From a virus, in IMG/VR virus record IMGVR_UViG_3300021957_000086, positions 1 to 43,006 of that record: a DNA stretch of 43,006 bases. One strand, given 5' to 3'. The notes under the pieces are model-generated. The model ran no database searches. It was not told the DNA's origin and saw only the letters and a program-made list of their open reading frames with translations. Position 1 is the first letter of the stretch; each line of letters starts with the position of its first letter. This document shows, piece after piece, positions 27,001 to 33,885 of the stretch. The translations under genes were made by a program, and so were the position numbers.

Positions 27001-29871
27001 ATTATGTACTCAAGAGCCTCAAATCTTTTAGCCAAGGTTCTTGGTGTGGTCTATGACCGCAATAAGGCGGAGGACATTGCGGATAACTTCTTGCAGAAGT
27101 TCCAAGACTCTATGTTGCCTGTTGGCAGAATGATTGATGACCTAAAGTCTCAGGGCGCGACTATAACAGATGCCAACGACACATATCTCAGAGAAGAATT
27201 GTACCATGGTATAACTGGCTCAAAGATTGAAGACAACGAGAAGAACCTGTACGAACCTATGCTCAATCTGGTTAAGGGCATTGAACTGACAGAGGCACAG
27301 GTTTCAGTGTTGAGGGCAAACTCACGATTTGTTCGTGAAGCTATGCAAGCTGGAAAGCCGCTAAAGCAAATTTTATCTGATGCATTCCTGTATGCTCGTC
27401 ATGCAGAGGAGCGTAATGCTTATATCCGTAGCATTGACCCTGAAAACGATTCAGGTTCAGGCATGACAGACACTGAAGCGCGCGCCATAAATCAGTTCTT
27501 CGATTCACTTTCAGGGGCAGAGAGACAGCGATTCATTGATATAGGTGTAGCGGCAGATAGAATTGTACAAAACACTAACGACATCCGCGTTGCATCTGGC
27601 CTTACTCCTGACTTTAATGATGGAGAAACAATTGTAGATGCTGAAACTGGCGAGGTTGTGCCAGCTGGGCCAAATTACAGTGCATACGTTCCTTTGCGCG
27701 GTATTCTTGACCCTGAAAATGAGGCTAATGAAGAATATTCTGGGCGTCCTTCATCACGCCCTAAGTTTGGGGCGCGTGGCAGGGAAGACATGCGTATGTT
27801 TGGACGTTTCGAGTTTGCCAAAGACATTATGGCAAATCTAATGGTGCAAAATCAGAATGCCATTGTCCGTTCAGAGCGCAACAGAGTTGGTCAGTCATTC
27901 TTGCAGATGCTCAGAAACGAGCCTCGGTTGACAGAATCATATGCCAGAATTGTTGAGCAAAGGCCAACCATAAGAGTATTGAGCGGCGGCGTTGTAAAGA
28001 CCAGACCAGACCCAAGATTCGCTGACAGAGACGACATACTGATTGTAAAGGAAGGCGGTCAAGAGGTAGCAATTCAGATTGATGACCCTCGCATTGCTCT
28101 TGCTATGCGTGGCGCTTCGGGTATGTCATCGCAACACGCTGGTGTTGTTGTTAAGGCTCTAGGAAAGATTAACCGCTACCTGTCAAACATTAACACATCT
28201 TGGAACCCTGAGTTCTTAATCACAAACATGGTTCGTGACCTTCAGACTGCTGGCGTGAACATTAACCAGTATGAGATGAATGGGTTAACTAACGACATTC
28301 GCAAAACGATTGTTCCCGCTTTGAAAGGCATTAAACGCTCTATCATTGACGGTGACAGCACAGACGAGTGGTCAAAAATCTATCAGGATTTTGTGAGGTC
28401 TGGCGGTCAGAACGCAACAAACATGATGGGTGATTTGAACGACCAGCTTGGACGCCTTGAAGATATGTTAAAAGAGGTATCTGACGCTGGCGCGGATGGC
28501 GCGTTTAATAAAACAAAAGCTGGCTTTGGCAAAATTCTTAAAACATTGGAGGACTACAACACTGTAGTTGAAAACGGCGTCCGTGTTGCAACATACAAAA
28601 CACTTCTTGATAGAGGATTTAGCAAAGAACGCGCCGCACAAGCCGCCAGAAATGTGACTGTTAACTTTGCAAAGGGCGGTGAGTACAAGACGCTCATGAA
28701 CAGTATGTACCTGTTCTACAATGCCTCACTGCAAGGCACGTTTGCCCTTCTAAATGGCGCCTTACGCTCAAGCAAAGTGCGTAAGATATGGGTTGGCGCT
28801 ATGGTAGCAGGCATCCTGATAGACCAAATGAATGCGGCTATCTCAGACGATGACGAAGACGGTAAGGAAATATACGACAAAATTCCAGATTATGTTTTGG
28901 AAAAGAATTTAATCTTTATGGACCCATTTGGCATTCTTCCATCTGAACGTGGGTACTTTAAGATTCCAATGCCATATGGCTTAAACATGGTTGTGAATAT
29001 GGGACGGTCATTGAGCCGCGCTGGGCGAGGTGCTTATACCCCATCCGAAGCGACATCAACTCTTGTAGGCACAATTATTGACACACTCAATCCAATCGGT
29101 GACACACCCCGCATACCTTTTGTGGACAAAGACTTTGAGTTTCAAGATATCCTAACAACAATATCTCCTAGCGTTGGCGACCCTGTTGTTCAGTATCTAA
29201 CCAATAGTGACTACGCGAGGAAGCCTATATACAAAGAGCCATCCTCTTTTGGTGTGCCAGCACCTGAGAGCCAGATACACTGGACAACCACGTCACCATC
29301 AGCAGTATTCATTGCCAACTTCTTACGCAAGCCTTTCGGCCTTGGTGACGCTTCCGATGTAAGGCCGGGATTCATAGAGGTGTCACCAGACACGCTTGAG
29401 TTCTGGTTTGATTACGCGACTGGTGGTGTGGGTAGATTTGTTCAGCGCACAGCAGAGTTTGGGTTTTCCACCGCGCCTAAGTTAATGACTGGCGAATTTG
29501 AAGAAGCCATGCTCCGCTCAACCCCAGCAGTGAGACAGGTTGTTGGCTCAGTGTCTGAACGCGAAGACTTGGGTAACTTTGTCGAGAAAAGAGACAGAGT
29601 GCTACTGACCAGAAAAGATTTTCTTGACGCCCGTAAGAAAGGCGATGAAGCGCGCGCTCAGAGAATAGCACTAGCGTACAAAGAAGAACTACGCATATCA
29701 GGGATTATCAATGCACTAAACAATGCCAGAAACAAACTGGTTCGTAAGCGTAAGCAAATAGAAGAAAGCCAGTATATACCAGAAGACCAAAAGAAAGTTC
29801 TTATTGAGCGCATGAACGAGCGCATTAAAGAGATAGTGACTAGAGCAAACTCATTGATGTCTAGCTTGTAA
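21028..29871 (+). CDS. Giant polyvalent virion protein with metallopeptidase and LPD38-like domains
   Basis: 2947 aa, the largest gene here and of the size of phage polyvalent proteins, multi-domain proteins injected with the DNA. Residues about 60-300 are Gly/Ala-rich and amphipathic, as in injection proteins. A zincin motif H749-EMI-H753 (MNHEMIHALRG), followed by EEAVAEMF at 813-820, fits the polyvalent metallopeptidase (MPTase-PolyVal). About 1140-1420 is a helical domain with LLAATSPQTSVEMN (resembles DUF7178). About 1855-1895 holds GGFGLQHLIARNH, resembling the barnase/EndoU-like PBECR toxin or nuclease domains. About 2505-2605 (VRVATYKTLL, ARNVTVNFAKGG, LFYNASLQG) matches LPD38. The C-terminal 80 residues are charged helices. 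Three palindrome copies lie inside (22369, 26466, 27198). Domain names come from motif memory, not search. Confidence 0.8.
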   Translation: MPNIYAKSARSGKTYSVNIAGTQPTPEEQAYIEQRIDNIEGFGAVEAPLPVEEADDASAAGNLISGFGRGFLTSFTELPGGIVGLGESVLGYEPGSTAVGEVAQDISDAGRSGVEYLLGESDGSVSSKTGEAFGSLASFFVPGTAAAKAAKLAGSGLKAQKVAGLTGAGAMGVGLQAKDQINRVAEQIAQGKEIDPDDFMNATMLGGVIGVTEILPLQRVLGDVLQILRKVPKGSQEAAIKTIAGRLKRATGTFAAEGSQEALAGIAQDLVEQNLYNPDADIGATAGDEFLYGGGAGATLSFLVDSIRGRQINKMDKAFTQLQDDLADEGAETAEKAAFAAKSVQTGTALPGQPKLLSPPKTDDELVEGTEQETDAKIKSLGLSPEEESLAASQAARERTTGFAKVEIMALPEDEAARIRRNRIATGVDPDLDVSLDELQSTIGQEAFVREYKKQKPNMWRESGENPRNQRPFSSVQYEQAVKAVRDKKKATIPVIQAAAKTEGKPVPLSVARELQKEMGRKGVLNQVGESKWEVMEKVVEEEGPAAPLHRAYNQLEAKIDEVRQEKLEAQERRDAAKDRGDTTVAGTAQQQMAEADRRIDRLDNTRSSVEAQLNELDPENPIVNSVDATQQEANRARQVSEAASQEQMTDEYARKRQSVANALRKYLQAIGLGDRVDLVTQNVIFPEGVDSDAKFEGIEEQLRAQGVIEGFEQAGENGRRVIGIAMEIYDPNLSEEELALKLRGVMNHEMIHALRGLGLFTDKEWQTLTSAAQNKKRVRYVSGKLQEREYTYYDRAEAIYGPMGADQDLIAEEAVAEMFRDYVDGKLKIAGKPQSLLKRIVKFFTSIFRSHNDVGFKQAADIFQNITTTDKAKQIGRRDTGYGEIEIPQSNKKYSTAGIRAGFLVPEKGNIERIRQSFKDVTKRIPTLTEAAKKLSDGTISYDEYDKLVNEFKPIIPYDTVPAPESMEDMRNALQASDPRKVAKLGKASLIKSGTRLKIRLDIPAYTRQGVWIPTIHGQDNRTIAHESTAIITDAQFSASEKVAARIAAGAQKGPFATINGSFVQASPEEAFAIAQEMMNDPDVVQVGFDPERHSYFYDRTTTQPVIAAEQVVQIGPLVLAKNPTFAGKDKFKYSIAPPAPLNGISQFLTEEEIEEVLIGRNNVVEKKAESIARIFSELPSADNFAAVAIAGQAKKGWYRNSAKAIMDIFGIQDARRFTALLAATSPQTSVEMNAINTLSIWANWNNAGRPQDADTIIKIMGESVLGDKGVDSVLPAWKGNSIRALTAPFGQEMNILLSGPKVNSFMLNLVNELDEVTNDTWMANFALIEQPLFKGFKRKGAEDALGKIGIKGPGYLAFSARTREAARAASEITGDNWAPAEIQETVWSLSKALLETRKGKGNKLTAKELLTQGIITDQQVADVPDFATLFSDGVYGRILEDAGYKDRLDAIRSRDTGDGVTIEPRPIYSAEGVSANPDFIRRELGEFADRLEILAVNGKKALRKLSTTVPADITGGKRAAIDVRIGAGFNGRVFTEQRGSRTLNGYNVVSTYKVGGNAARTYNEQSISTPLVMELEKGARSAEQFSSAIRAAKASLGNMGESVYVYPIETSESPDGYTETGYEEMRLFLTEDGTSGFALKETDTDGVIDIVSVFNTDGGPNKGINYPLIRLATEQGGNTLDAFDIYLPKLYSANGFKVRSRLKWDNDEAPDGWDKEAFKNFNNGEPDVVFMYYQPNRVDVYKQGSEEGELFTDYMEAVEAQIGAALTPTSVNRYKDIEVAQDVTENNPNEFLTKEDDAQLSDVREGINAAEKYDGTKLSITPPKPTSLMKAPLKTKEQYEYGYIQEGGRKLPVVLMYGNHLVLDDGRSGGFGLQHLIARNHVQELLDAGFPSAEKAIFDMMYRWGAQGYQDGADVIAFPDGGGSIRLEWDAGKRGKIVLSLTKRGVQYNGQPAYTVRTAYPQSKKKLSLAYSAIDPNRIQNQIPVAQDSIMYSRASNLLAKVLGVVYDRNKAEDIADNFLQKFQDSMLPVGRMIDDLKSQGATITDANDTYLREELYHGITGSKIEDNEKNLYEPMLNLVKGIELTEAQVSVLRANSRFVREAMQAGKPLKQILSDAFLYARHAEERNAYIRSIDPENDSGSGMTDTEARAINQFFDSLSGAERQRFIDIGVAADRIVQNTNDIRVASGLTPDFNDGETIVDAETGEVVPAGPNYSAYVPLRGILDPENEANEEYSGRPSSRPKFGARGREDMRMFGRFEFAKDIMANLMVQNQNAIVRSERNRVGQSFLQMLRNEPRLTESYARIVEQRPTIRVLSGGVVKTRPDPRFADRDDILIVKEGGQEVAIQIDDPRIALAMRGASGMSSQHAGVVVKALGKINRYLSNINTSWNPEFLITNMVRDLQTAGVNINQYEMNGLTNDIRKTIVPALKGIKRSIIDGDSTDEWSKIYQDFVRSGGQNATNMMGDLNDQLGRLEDMLKEVSDAGADGAFNKTKAGFGKILKTLEDYNTVVENGVRVATYKTLLDRGFSKERAAQAARNVTVNFAKGGEYKTLMNSMYLFYNASLQGTFALLNGALRSSKVRKIWVGAMVAGILIDQMNAAISDDDEDGKEIYDKIPDYVLEKNLIFMDPFGILPSERGYFKIPMPYGLNMVVNMGRSLSRAGRGAYTPSEATSTLVGTIIDTLNPIGDTPRIPFVDKDFEFQDILTTISPSVGDPVVQYLTNSDYARKPIYKEPSSFGVPAPESQIHWTTTSPSAVFIANFLRKPFGLGDASDVRPGFIEVSPDTLEFWFDYATGGVGRFVQRTAEFGFSTAPKLMTGEFEEAMLRSTPAVRQVVGSVSEREDLGNFVEKRDRVLLTRKDFLDARKKGDEARAQRIALAYKEELRISGIINALNNARNKLVRKRKQIEESQYIPEDQKKVLIERMNERIKEIVTRANSLMSSL
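22369..22386. promoter_or_regulatory. Palindrome inside the giant gene
   Basis: TTTGTAC-GCGA-GTACAAA, perfect 7-bp arms. Confidence 0.58.
26466..26483. promoter_or_regulatory. Palindrome inside the giant gene
   Basis: AAAGTAC-GATG-GTACAAA; left arm has two mismatches but the GTAC cores and spacing are kept. Confidence 0.45.
27198..27215. promoter_or_regulatory. Palindrome inside the giant gene
   Basis: ATTGTAC-CATG-GTATAAC, one mismatch in each outer arm. Confidence 0.45.
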
Positions 29872-30211
29872 GCAACAACACTGGTAACAACACCCCCTTG
29901 CTGGTATTACTGTCACCACCAGATGCCGTGCGACCTTCTGAGAAGGCTGTGCGGCATTTTTCTTTGAGCCTCTCTTTAGGTATTATAACCACAGTTTTGT
30001 ACTCTAGTACAAATGCCCAGTAGTCTGCTTCACTGGTTGATATACCTGATGGCGCTCCACGACTTTCATATTCTACAAAAACATTGCCAGTCTTGTGGGC
30101 CATGAAGTCTCTCTTGACCTCTATCTTTGCTCCAGAAAGAAGATGAGCAAGCCAAATTTCTTCGACTTGCCCAACCTCTAAATCATATCGAAAGTCCGAA
30201 TTGAATTTCAT
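29861..30211 (-). CDS. PD-(D/E)XK-like small nuclease family protein
   Basis: 116 aa. Contains GAKIEVKRD and GNVFVEYESRGAPSGIS, a pattern of small phage proteins with a restriction-endonuclease-like fold; EVK could supply the E-x-K pair. Followed by ADYWAFVLEY. The last 30 residues (about 87-116) are low complexity and coincide with the terminator of the opposite gene; the stop overlaps the giant gene's stop region by 11 bases. Starts with ATGA overlap on the HTH gene. Contains palindrome 29996-30013. Activity not certain. Confidence 0.6.
   Translation of the reverse strand: MKFNSDFRYDLEVGQVEEIWLAHLLSGAKIEVKRDFMAHKTGNVFVEYESRGAPSGISTSEADYWAFVLEYKTVVIIPKERLKEKCRTAFSEGRTASGGDSNTSKGVLLPVLLLTS
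29923..29961 (+). terminator. Rho-independent terminator of the late arm
   Basis: Imperfect long stem ATGCCG...CCTTC-TGA-GAAGG...CGGCAT followed by TTTTT, 52 bases after the giant gene's stop. It lies inside the 3' coding end of the opposite gene 29861-30211. Confidence 0.75.
29996..30013. promoter_or_regulatory. Perfect palindrome near the convergent gene end
   Basis: TTTGTAC-TCTA-GTACAAA within the leftward gene 29861-30211, 35 bases past the giant gene's terminator. Confidence 0.58.
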
Positions 30212-30393
30212 TTCTTTTCAAACTGATTAGAAATCCACTCTTCAACCTCTTGCCTTTTCCACCGTTTAATCCTAGCGGATAGAACCAAAGCATTAGGAAA
30301 GCTACCGTTGCTTTGGATAACGTAGTTAACCGACTTAGGTTTTATTGACAGCATTTCAGCTATCTCTTTAATGTCAATAAAGTCGTTACTCAT
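30208..30393 (-). CDS. AlpA/excisionase-like helix-turn-helix protein
   Basis: 61 aa. FIDIKEIAEMLSIKPKSVNYVIQ is a winged HTH of the AlpA/MerR-like excisionase type, followed by RIKRWKRQEVEEWI, the usual wing and last helix. Likely a DNA-binding regulator, and one candidate for recognising the phage palindrome. Start at MSNDF is chosen because the ATG overlaps the upstream TGA (ATGA); a longer frame begins inside the previous gene. Overlaps the next gene by 4 bases, so it is operonic. Confidence 0.75.
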   Translation of the reverse strand: MSNDFIDIKEIAEMLSIKPKSVNYVIQSNGSFPNALVLSARIKRWKRQEVEEWISNQFEKK

Positions 30394-30854
30394 TGTGCGC
30401 GCCCCTGCTTCCATCTTGTAAACTCCTCAGATAGAGATTTGAACTTCTCCCTCGCTTGGGAGTTTGTTTTCATGTCTGCCCTACTTGGTATCCCTAAGTA
30501 AGACCTTAGACCATGAGCCACTTGCTTCTCACGCTTATCGTCATCTACGGCGTCATAATCTTCGATGATGCCTTGCTCAGATATGTAATGAGCAAAGTCT
30601 ACATTCCTACACAACATTCCAGCACTTGATATAAGTCTTTCTGTGTCTCGTTGCTCTGTAGAAATCTCTGGCTGGTCATCATCCCCCAGCTTAACCATTG
30701 CTACCATGTAGCGCGACCCAACCCAATCAGTGTGAAGGCTGGGCGGCACTTCGTTAGGGTGTAGAGCAAGCCTCAAGATTGTGCCTTGCTTGCTTTGCGA
30801 CATAGATGTCTTAACCGCTTCAAAATTAACTGCGGCATCCCTTACATCAACCAT
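30390..30854 (-). CDS. Conserved phage protein of unknown function
   Basis: 154 aa. The core (about 22-75) with LRLALHPNEVPPSLH, GSRYMVAMVKLGDDDQP resembles a phage-encoded beta-barrel protein often found in replication regions (HPNDV, GTRY motifs) with no settled function. C-terminal helical part (about 110-154) is charged. Overlaps the upstream gene by 8 bases and the HTH gene by 4. I cannot assign a function. Confidence 0.6.
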   Translation of the reverse strand: MVDVRDAAVNFEAVKTSMSQSKQGTILRLALHPNEVPPSLHTDWVGSRYMVAMVKLGDDDQPEISTEQRDTERLISSAGMLCRNVDFAHYISEQGIIEDYDAVDDDKREKQVAHGLRSYLGIPSRADMKTNSQAREKFKSLSEEFTRWKQGRAQ

Positions 30855-31107
30855 CGTATTTGCCCTTTCTTAAATTATTGTCAGACCTGACGCTTATATT
30901 TAACATCTCTAAATTTTTTCTAGCTTCCTTTTGAGAAGAACCTTGAAAGTTTCCTCTCTTGGCGTTTGCGTAAGACCTAGTGCTTCTTGGGTCTAGCCGC
31001 TTGTCTACAACCGAAAAGTGGCTTTTGAAGTTCTTAACCCTATCATTCATCATTTTTAAGTGTTCAGCAAACTCCTCAACGGTCATGTCAGCCGCGTTCT
31101 TCTCCAT
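30847..31107 (-). CDS. Small basic protein, unknown
   Basis: 86 aa, Lys/Arg/Asn-rich, with an N-terminal helix (MTVEEFAEHLKMMNDRVKNFK) and a basic, probably disordered C-terminal half (RSTRSYANAKRGNFQGSSQKEARKN split by many charges). May bind nucleic acid by charge. Overlaps the upstream gene by 20 bases and the downstream gene by 8. Not recognised. Confidence 0.5.
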   Translation of the reverse strand: MEKNAADMTVEEFAEHLKMMNDRVKNFKSHFSVVDKRLDPRSTRSYANAKRGNFQGSSQKEARKNLEMLNISVRSDNNLRKGKYDG

Positions 31108-31348
31108 CTTCTTCTCCCTGTGATAACTTTATTCTTCCAAGCGCAACATCAACCATCGCGCACCACATATCCAGCCTGTTGTGCTGTATAGGTAACTCGG
31201 CGACAACTTCCAGCATTTCATCTGTAGGATGGCGCATTGCCATTATTGCTTGTTCAGCTAAATGGTCATAAAGGATTGGCATATCATTAGACTGCAAGCC
31301 TTCATGTGCCTTCATGATGGCATGCGCCACCTTATCAACTTGTTCCAT
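31088..31348 (-). CDS. Small helical protein, unknown
   Basis: 86 aa. Helical throughout (MEQVDKVAHAIMKAHEGL, YDHLAEQAIMAMRHP, LDMWCAMVDVALGRI) with acidic end. Start at 31348 is chosen because GGGAGAA lies 4-9 bases upstream; a longer frame to 31432 would run within the HNH gene. Overlaps the HNH gene end by 14 bases. No family recognised. Confidence 0.55.
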   Translation of the reverse strand: MEQVDKVAHAIMKAHEGLQSNDMPILYDHLAEQAIMAMRHPTDEMLEVVAELPIQHNRLDMWCAMVDVALGRIKLSQGEEDGEERG

Positions 31349-31619
31349 TAAACTTCTCCCAATTACTGCGCGCCCAACCCAAAGGGTCAACGCCTTGTAA
31401 ATCCCACCATGTCCTTTCATCCCCAAAGGCATGCAGTTTCATGTGGCAAGAGTGGCACAGAGGAACACACCAATTGTCTCCCACCTTCATTCCCATAGCA
31501 TTAGGCTCTGCGAACATGATGTGGTGTGCCTCTGCGCCATACCCACAGACCAAGCAGGGCGTACCCCTCAAGGTCTGTAGATACTTCTTCGACCTAACTC
31601 GCTTAGAACGGAATGTCAT
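31335..31619 (-). CDS. HNH endonuclease-like protein
   Basis: 94 aa. CLVCGYGAEAHHIMFAE supplies the first Cys pair and the HH of an HNH motif; CVPLCHSCHMKLH supplies the second Cys pair and the final His, so beta-beta-alpha metal finger residues are all present. Similar short HNH proteins act as recombination or replication nucleases next to annealing proteins. Start at MTFRSK overlaps the SSB-like gene end by 17 bases. Not flanked by repeats, so a homing gene is less likely. Target unknown. Confidence 0.78.
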   Translation of the reverse strand: MTFRSKRVRSKKYLQTLRGTPCLVCGYGAEAHHIMFAEPNAMGMKVGDNWCVPLCHSCHMKLHAFGDERTWWDLQGVDPLGWARSNWEKFNGTS

Positions 31620-31899
31620 CTGCGAGTGGCTTGTCATTAGATTGAGTTTGTGGCGCTTGTTGGCGCTCCTCAAACTTACTTCCTGTCAAGGAAACAAAGA
31701 CCTTGCCAGTCTTATTGCTGGTCTTTTTCCACCCTGCTAAACGTAGCTTTGGCTTTGGGTTCCCCCTAGACATCTGCTCAACGAGGTCATTGATAACCTC
31801 ATCAGAAAGTTCCAAGTCACCTGTGTAGTCAGGTTGATTAGGCTTCTGTTTCCTATCGTTGGTAAACAAAACGCCAGATGGTGGATATTGATTACTCAT
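31603..31899 (-). CDS. SSB-like ssDNA-binding protein with acidic DDIPF tail
   Basis: 98 aa. The last residues LADDIPF match the acidic-aromatic tip of single-stranded DNA-binding proteins that recruits partners. The N-terminal part (YPPSGVLFTNDRKQKPNQPD, then KLRLAGWKKTSNKTGKVFVSLTG) is short and beta-rich, consistent with an OB fold but smaller than bacterial SSB. Coupled to the Sak3 gene by ATGA. Strong GGAG ribosome-binding site. With Sak3 and the nuclease it would form a recombination set. Confidence 0.68.
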   Translation of the reverse strand: MSNQYPPSGVLFTNDRKQKPNQPDYTGDLELSDEVINDLVEQMSRGNPKPKLRLAGWKKTSNKTGKVFVSLTGSKFEERQQAPQTQSNDKPLADDIPF

Positions 31900-32546
31900 G
31901 CCGCTTCTCCTTTTGGCTCAAGAGTTTCTTTGTGTGCAGTAAAATTCTTTAGGACATCATCATACAGAACCTTGTCGCCATTCTTCAGAATGTCTATGGC
32001 TTGTTTGTTTGTACCCCAAAAGCCGCGCAGTTGGTCAACGGTTGCACAGTCAGGAATGAATGTGTTGAAGACTTCAGCTACCAACTTTAATCCTTCAACG
32101 TCCTTCTTTTCACCGTTTGCGCTTTCGATAGTCACCTTACGCTCAACACCCTCTGGCAAATCTTCGCCAGCATAAATGTAATGTCCAAGCCCATGCATAG
32201 CACAGCACTTAGCCAGACAACGCTGGAGCGCGGTGTTGACTTGGAAGCTGTCAGGACTAGACACAGCTTTGTTCGCATGATTGAGAACAGGAAGAACCTC
32301 AGTTTGAGTTTCTCCGTCAATATCCACTGTCACTGAGACAAATGCATATCCAGCTGGGTCAATCATATAAGGCAACGTACAGTCATTATTTGCACTAGAG
32401 TACAAATTTTTTGTGAACGTAGCCTTGGGATAGTTTTTCTTAACAATCCCCCAAGCCCATGCCCAACTTAAATACGTCAGACCGTTTTTATCCTCAGTGT
32501 GTTCCGACACATCAATGCCAGACAAAGTTTCCCATACACTACTCAT
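31896..32546 (-). CDS. Sak3-type ssDNA annealing protein (DUF1071)
   Basis: 216 aa. Characteristic motifs: YLSWAWAWGIVKKNYP at about 25-40, then VLNHANKAVSSPDS and QVNTALQRCLAKCCAMHGLG, ending GHYIYAGEDLPEG, the core of the DUF1071/Sak3 group of Rad52-like annealing proteins. It promotes strand annealing in phage recombination and replication. Start is MSSVWE, one base after the upstream TGA, with GGAAATTG ribosome-binding site. Palindrome copies lie at its start (32557-32573) and inside (32389-32406). Confidence 0.85.
   Translation of the reverse strand: MSSVWETLSGIDVSEHTEDKNGLTYLSWAWAWGIVKKNYPKATFTKNLYSSANNDCTLPYMIDPAGYAFVSVTVDIDGETQTEVLPVLNHANKAVSSPDSFQVNTALQRCLAKCCAMHGLGHYIYAGEDLPEGVERKVTIESANGEKKDVEGLKLVAEVFNTFIPDCATVDQLRGFWGTNKQAIDILKNGDKVLYDDVLKNFTAHKETLEPKGEAA
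32389..32406. promoter_or_regulatory. Palindrome inside the Sak3 gene
   Basis: TTTGCAC-TAGA-GTACAAA, one mismatch. Confidence 0.5.
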
Positions 32547-32547
32547 T

Positions 32548-33426
32548 TCAATTTCCTTTGTACTGTGAACAAAATTGAGCGACACCGCAGTAGTCGCCAC
32601 CACACCGCACATACTCTCCCATGCGGTGTTCAATCTCAGTCGGCACTTCCTGTGCCTCAGAGAATTTGTTTGCCTCGTCCTCGTTATCGAAAACGCGCAT
32701 AGCTCTTTTCAAGCCCTTTTTCTTGACTGCCCAAGCGTCATCACGTTTCCAGCGTTCCTCATCACTGCACTGGATAAATGTATCATCAACGCCTTCGGCT
32801 ATGTCATAAACATTCTGAGCGCCCTGATGCATAGAGATGCGCTCATGTATGTACTGAATGCGTTCCATCTCAGGCCACATAGGCACATCAACGATTACAA
32901 TAGGTGCTTGTGGGTAGTTTGGTTTGTTCTGTGCATCGCGCCTGTTCCAGTCCCTTAGAATGGCGCATATGGACAGCTTCTTTACCTTCTTGCCCTTGTT
33001 CTTCTGAACCAAGTAAGCGTAGACATTCAACTGTCTTTCCCAGTCTATCTTGCCATGAATGACAGACCATACACTGGTGACTTTGTAGTCGGTAATCTCA
33101 ACTGCATGACCCTCAATCTTCTGATGGTCAACCGCGCCAGATAACACCCAGCCGTTAATTTTGGTGAACAATCTTTCCTCAAGCACAACATCATCTGATG
33201 GCTCAGTGCTTTCCAGAACGTGGTGTACTGCTGTGCCAAACAAAGCCCATATGTTATCCACAACATCAACCGTGCGGTCATCGTGGTGTTGCTCACGCAT
33301 CAACCGAACTCTGGGGCTGTCAATCAGGGTGGTCACAGATATATCTGCTTTGCCCTTGCTATATTTGTCATTTCTGGCAAAATCAACAAAAGACTGCGGC
33401 AAGCTGTAATTATTGGTAATTTCCAT
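32548..33426 (-). CDS. Cas4/RecB-like PD-(D/E)XK nuclease
   Basis: 292 aa. RecB-family motifs in order: FGTAVHHVLE (motif I His), then AVEITDYKV (Asp and Lys of D-x-K) and WERQLNVYAYLVQ (QxxxY). The end has CGGDYCGVAQFC, three Cys of a Cas4-like iron-sulfur site, with another Cys nearby (IQCSDEE). Probably an exonuclease or end-processing partner of Sak3. Start MEITNN with GGAG 7 bases before. First gene of the leftward operon, 23 bases from the promoter -10 box. Confidence 0.82.
   Translation of the reverse strand: MEITNNYSLPQSFVDFARNDKYSKGKADISVTTLIDSPRVRLMREQHHDDRTVDVVDNIWALFGTAVHHVLESTEPSDDVVLEERLFTKINGWVLSGAVDHQKIEGHAVEITDYKVTSVWSVIHGKIDWERQLNVYAYLVQKNKGKKVKKLSICAILRDWNRRDAQNKPNYPQAPIVIVDVPMWPEMERIQYIHERISMHQGAQNVYDIAEGVDDTFIQCSDEERWKRDDAWAVKKKGLKRAMRVFDNEDEANKFSEAQEVPTEIEHRMGEYVRCGGDYCGVAQFCSQYKGN
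32557..32573. promoter_or_regulatory. Degenerate palindrome before the Sak3 start
   Basis: TTTGTAC-TGT-GAACAAA, 3-base spacer and one mismatch, about 11-27 bases upstream of the Sak3 ATG on the minus strand. Confidence 0.35.
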
Positions 33427-33448
33427 GTGTTGTCTCCTTCCAACACCC

Positions 33449-33477
33449 TTACTAGCAGTAGGGCAAATGCAAGTCAA
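33449..33477 (-). promoter_or_regulatory. Sigma70-like promoter of the leftward recombination operon
   Basis: Minus strand: -35 TTGACT (33477-33472), 17-base spacer, -10 TAGTAA (33454-33449), then GGAG and the nuclease ATG at 33426. Good spacing and fit to host sigma70; use of host polymerase agrees with no phage RNA polymerase seen. Confidence 0.6.
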
Positions 33478-33492
33478 TAGGAAAAATAAGAG

Positions 33493-33885
33493 ATGAAAGA
33501 ACACATATTTCAAATACTAGGTGAACCAGCTTCAAAGGCTAATAGTCGTAAAATTGTCCTAATAAGAGGGCGCCCAGCATCAATTAAGTCAGACAAGGCT
33601 AGAAAGTACGCATCTGAATTTATCAAACAGTGCCAAAGCATTGACCCTTTGTTTGAAGAAGATGTAAAAGTCGAGATGTTAATTTATTACGCTTCAAGGA
33701 GGCCCGACCTAGATGAAAGTCTTATTTTAGATTTAATGCAGGGGGCAATTTATAAAAATGACAGGCAAGTTAAGCAGAAGAATATTTACTGGGGGCTTGA
33801 TAGGGAAAACCCAAGAACAATCATCAGAGTGTCACCTCTGGAGAGCGGTGATATCCCAAGCTATCTCAGATGCCTACCTGAATGA
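33493..33885 (+). CDS. rusA: RusA-like Holliday junction resolvase
   Basis: 130 aa, close to RusA in length. The catalytic residues fit: Asp72 and Asp74 (RPDLDE), Asp90 (KNDRQV) and the Lys residues 93-96 (KQK). RusA dimers cut Holliday junctions, resolving recombination or replication intermediates before packaging. It faces away from the leftward operon, separated by only 66 bases. Its 3' end overlaps the next gene by 38 bases. The ribosome-binding site is weak (AGGAAAAATAAGAG). Confidence 0.87.
   Translation: MKEHIFQILGEPASKANSRKIVLIRGRPASIKSDKARKYASEFIKQCQSIDPLFEEDVKVEMLIYYASRRPDLDESLILDLMQGAIYKNDRQVKQKNIYWGLDRENPRTIIRVSPLESGDIPSYLRCLPE

Noticed and set aside
31335-31619. HNH gene as a homing endonuclease insertion
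   Set aside because: It overlaps both neighbours in-operon, with no interrupted gene or intron signs.
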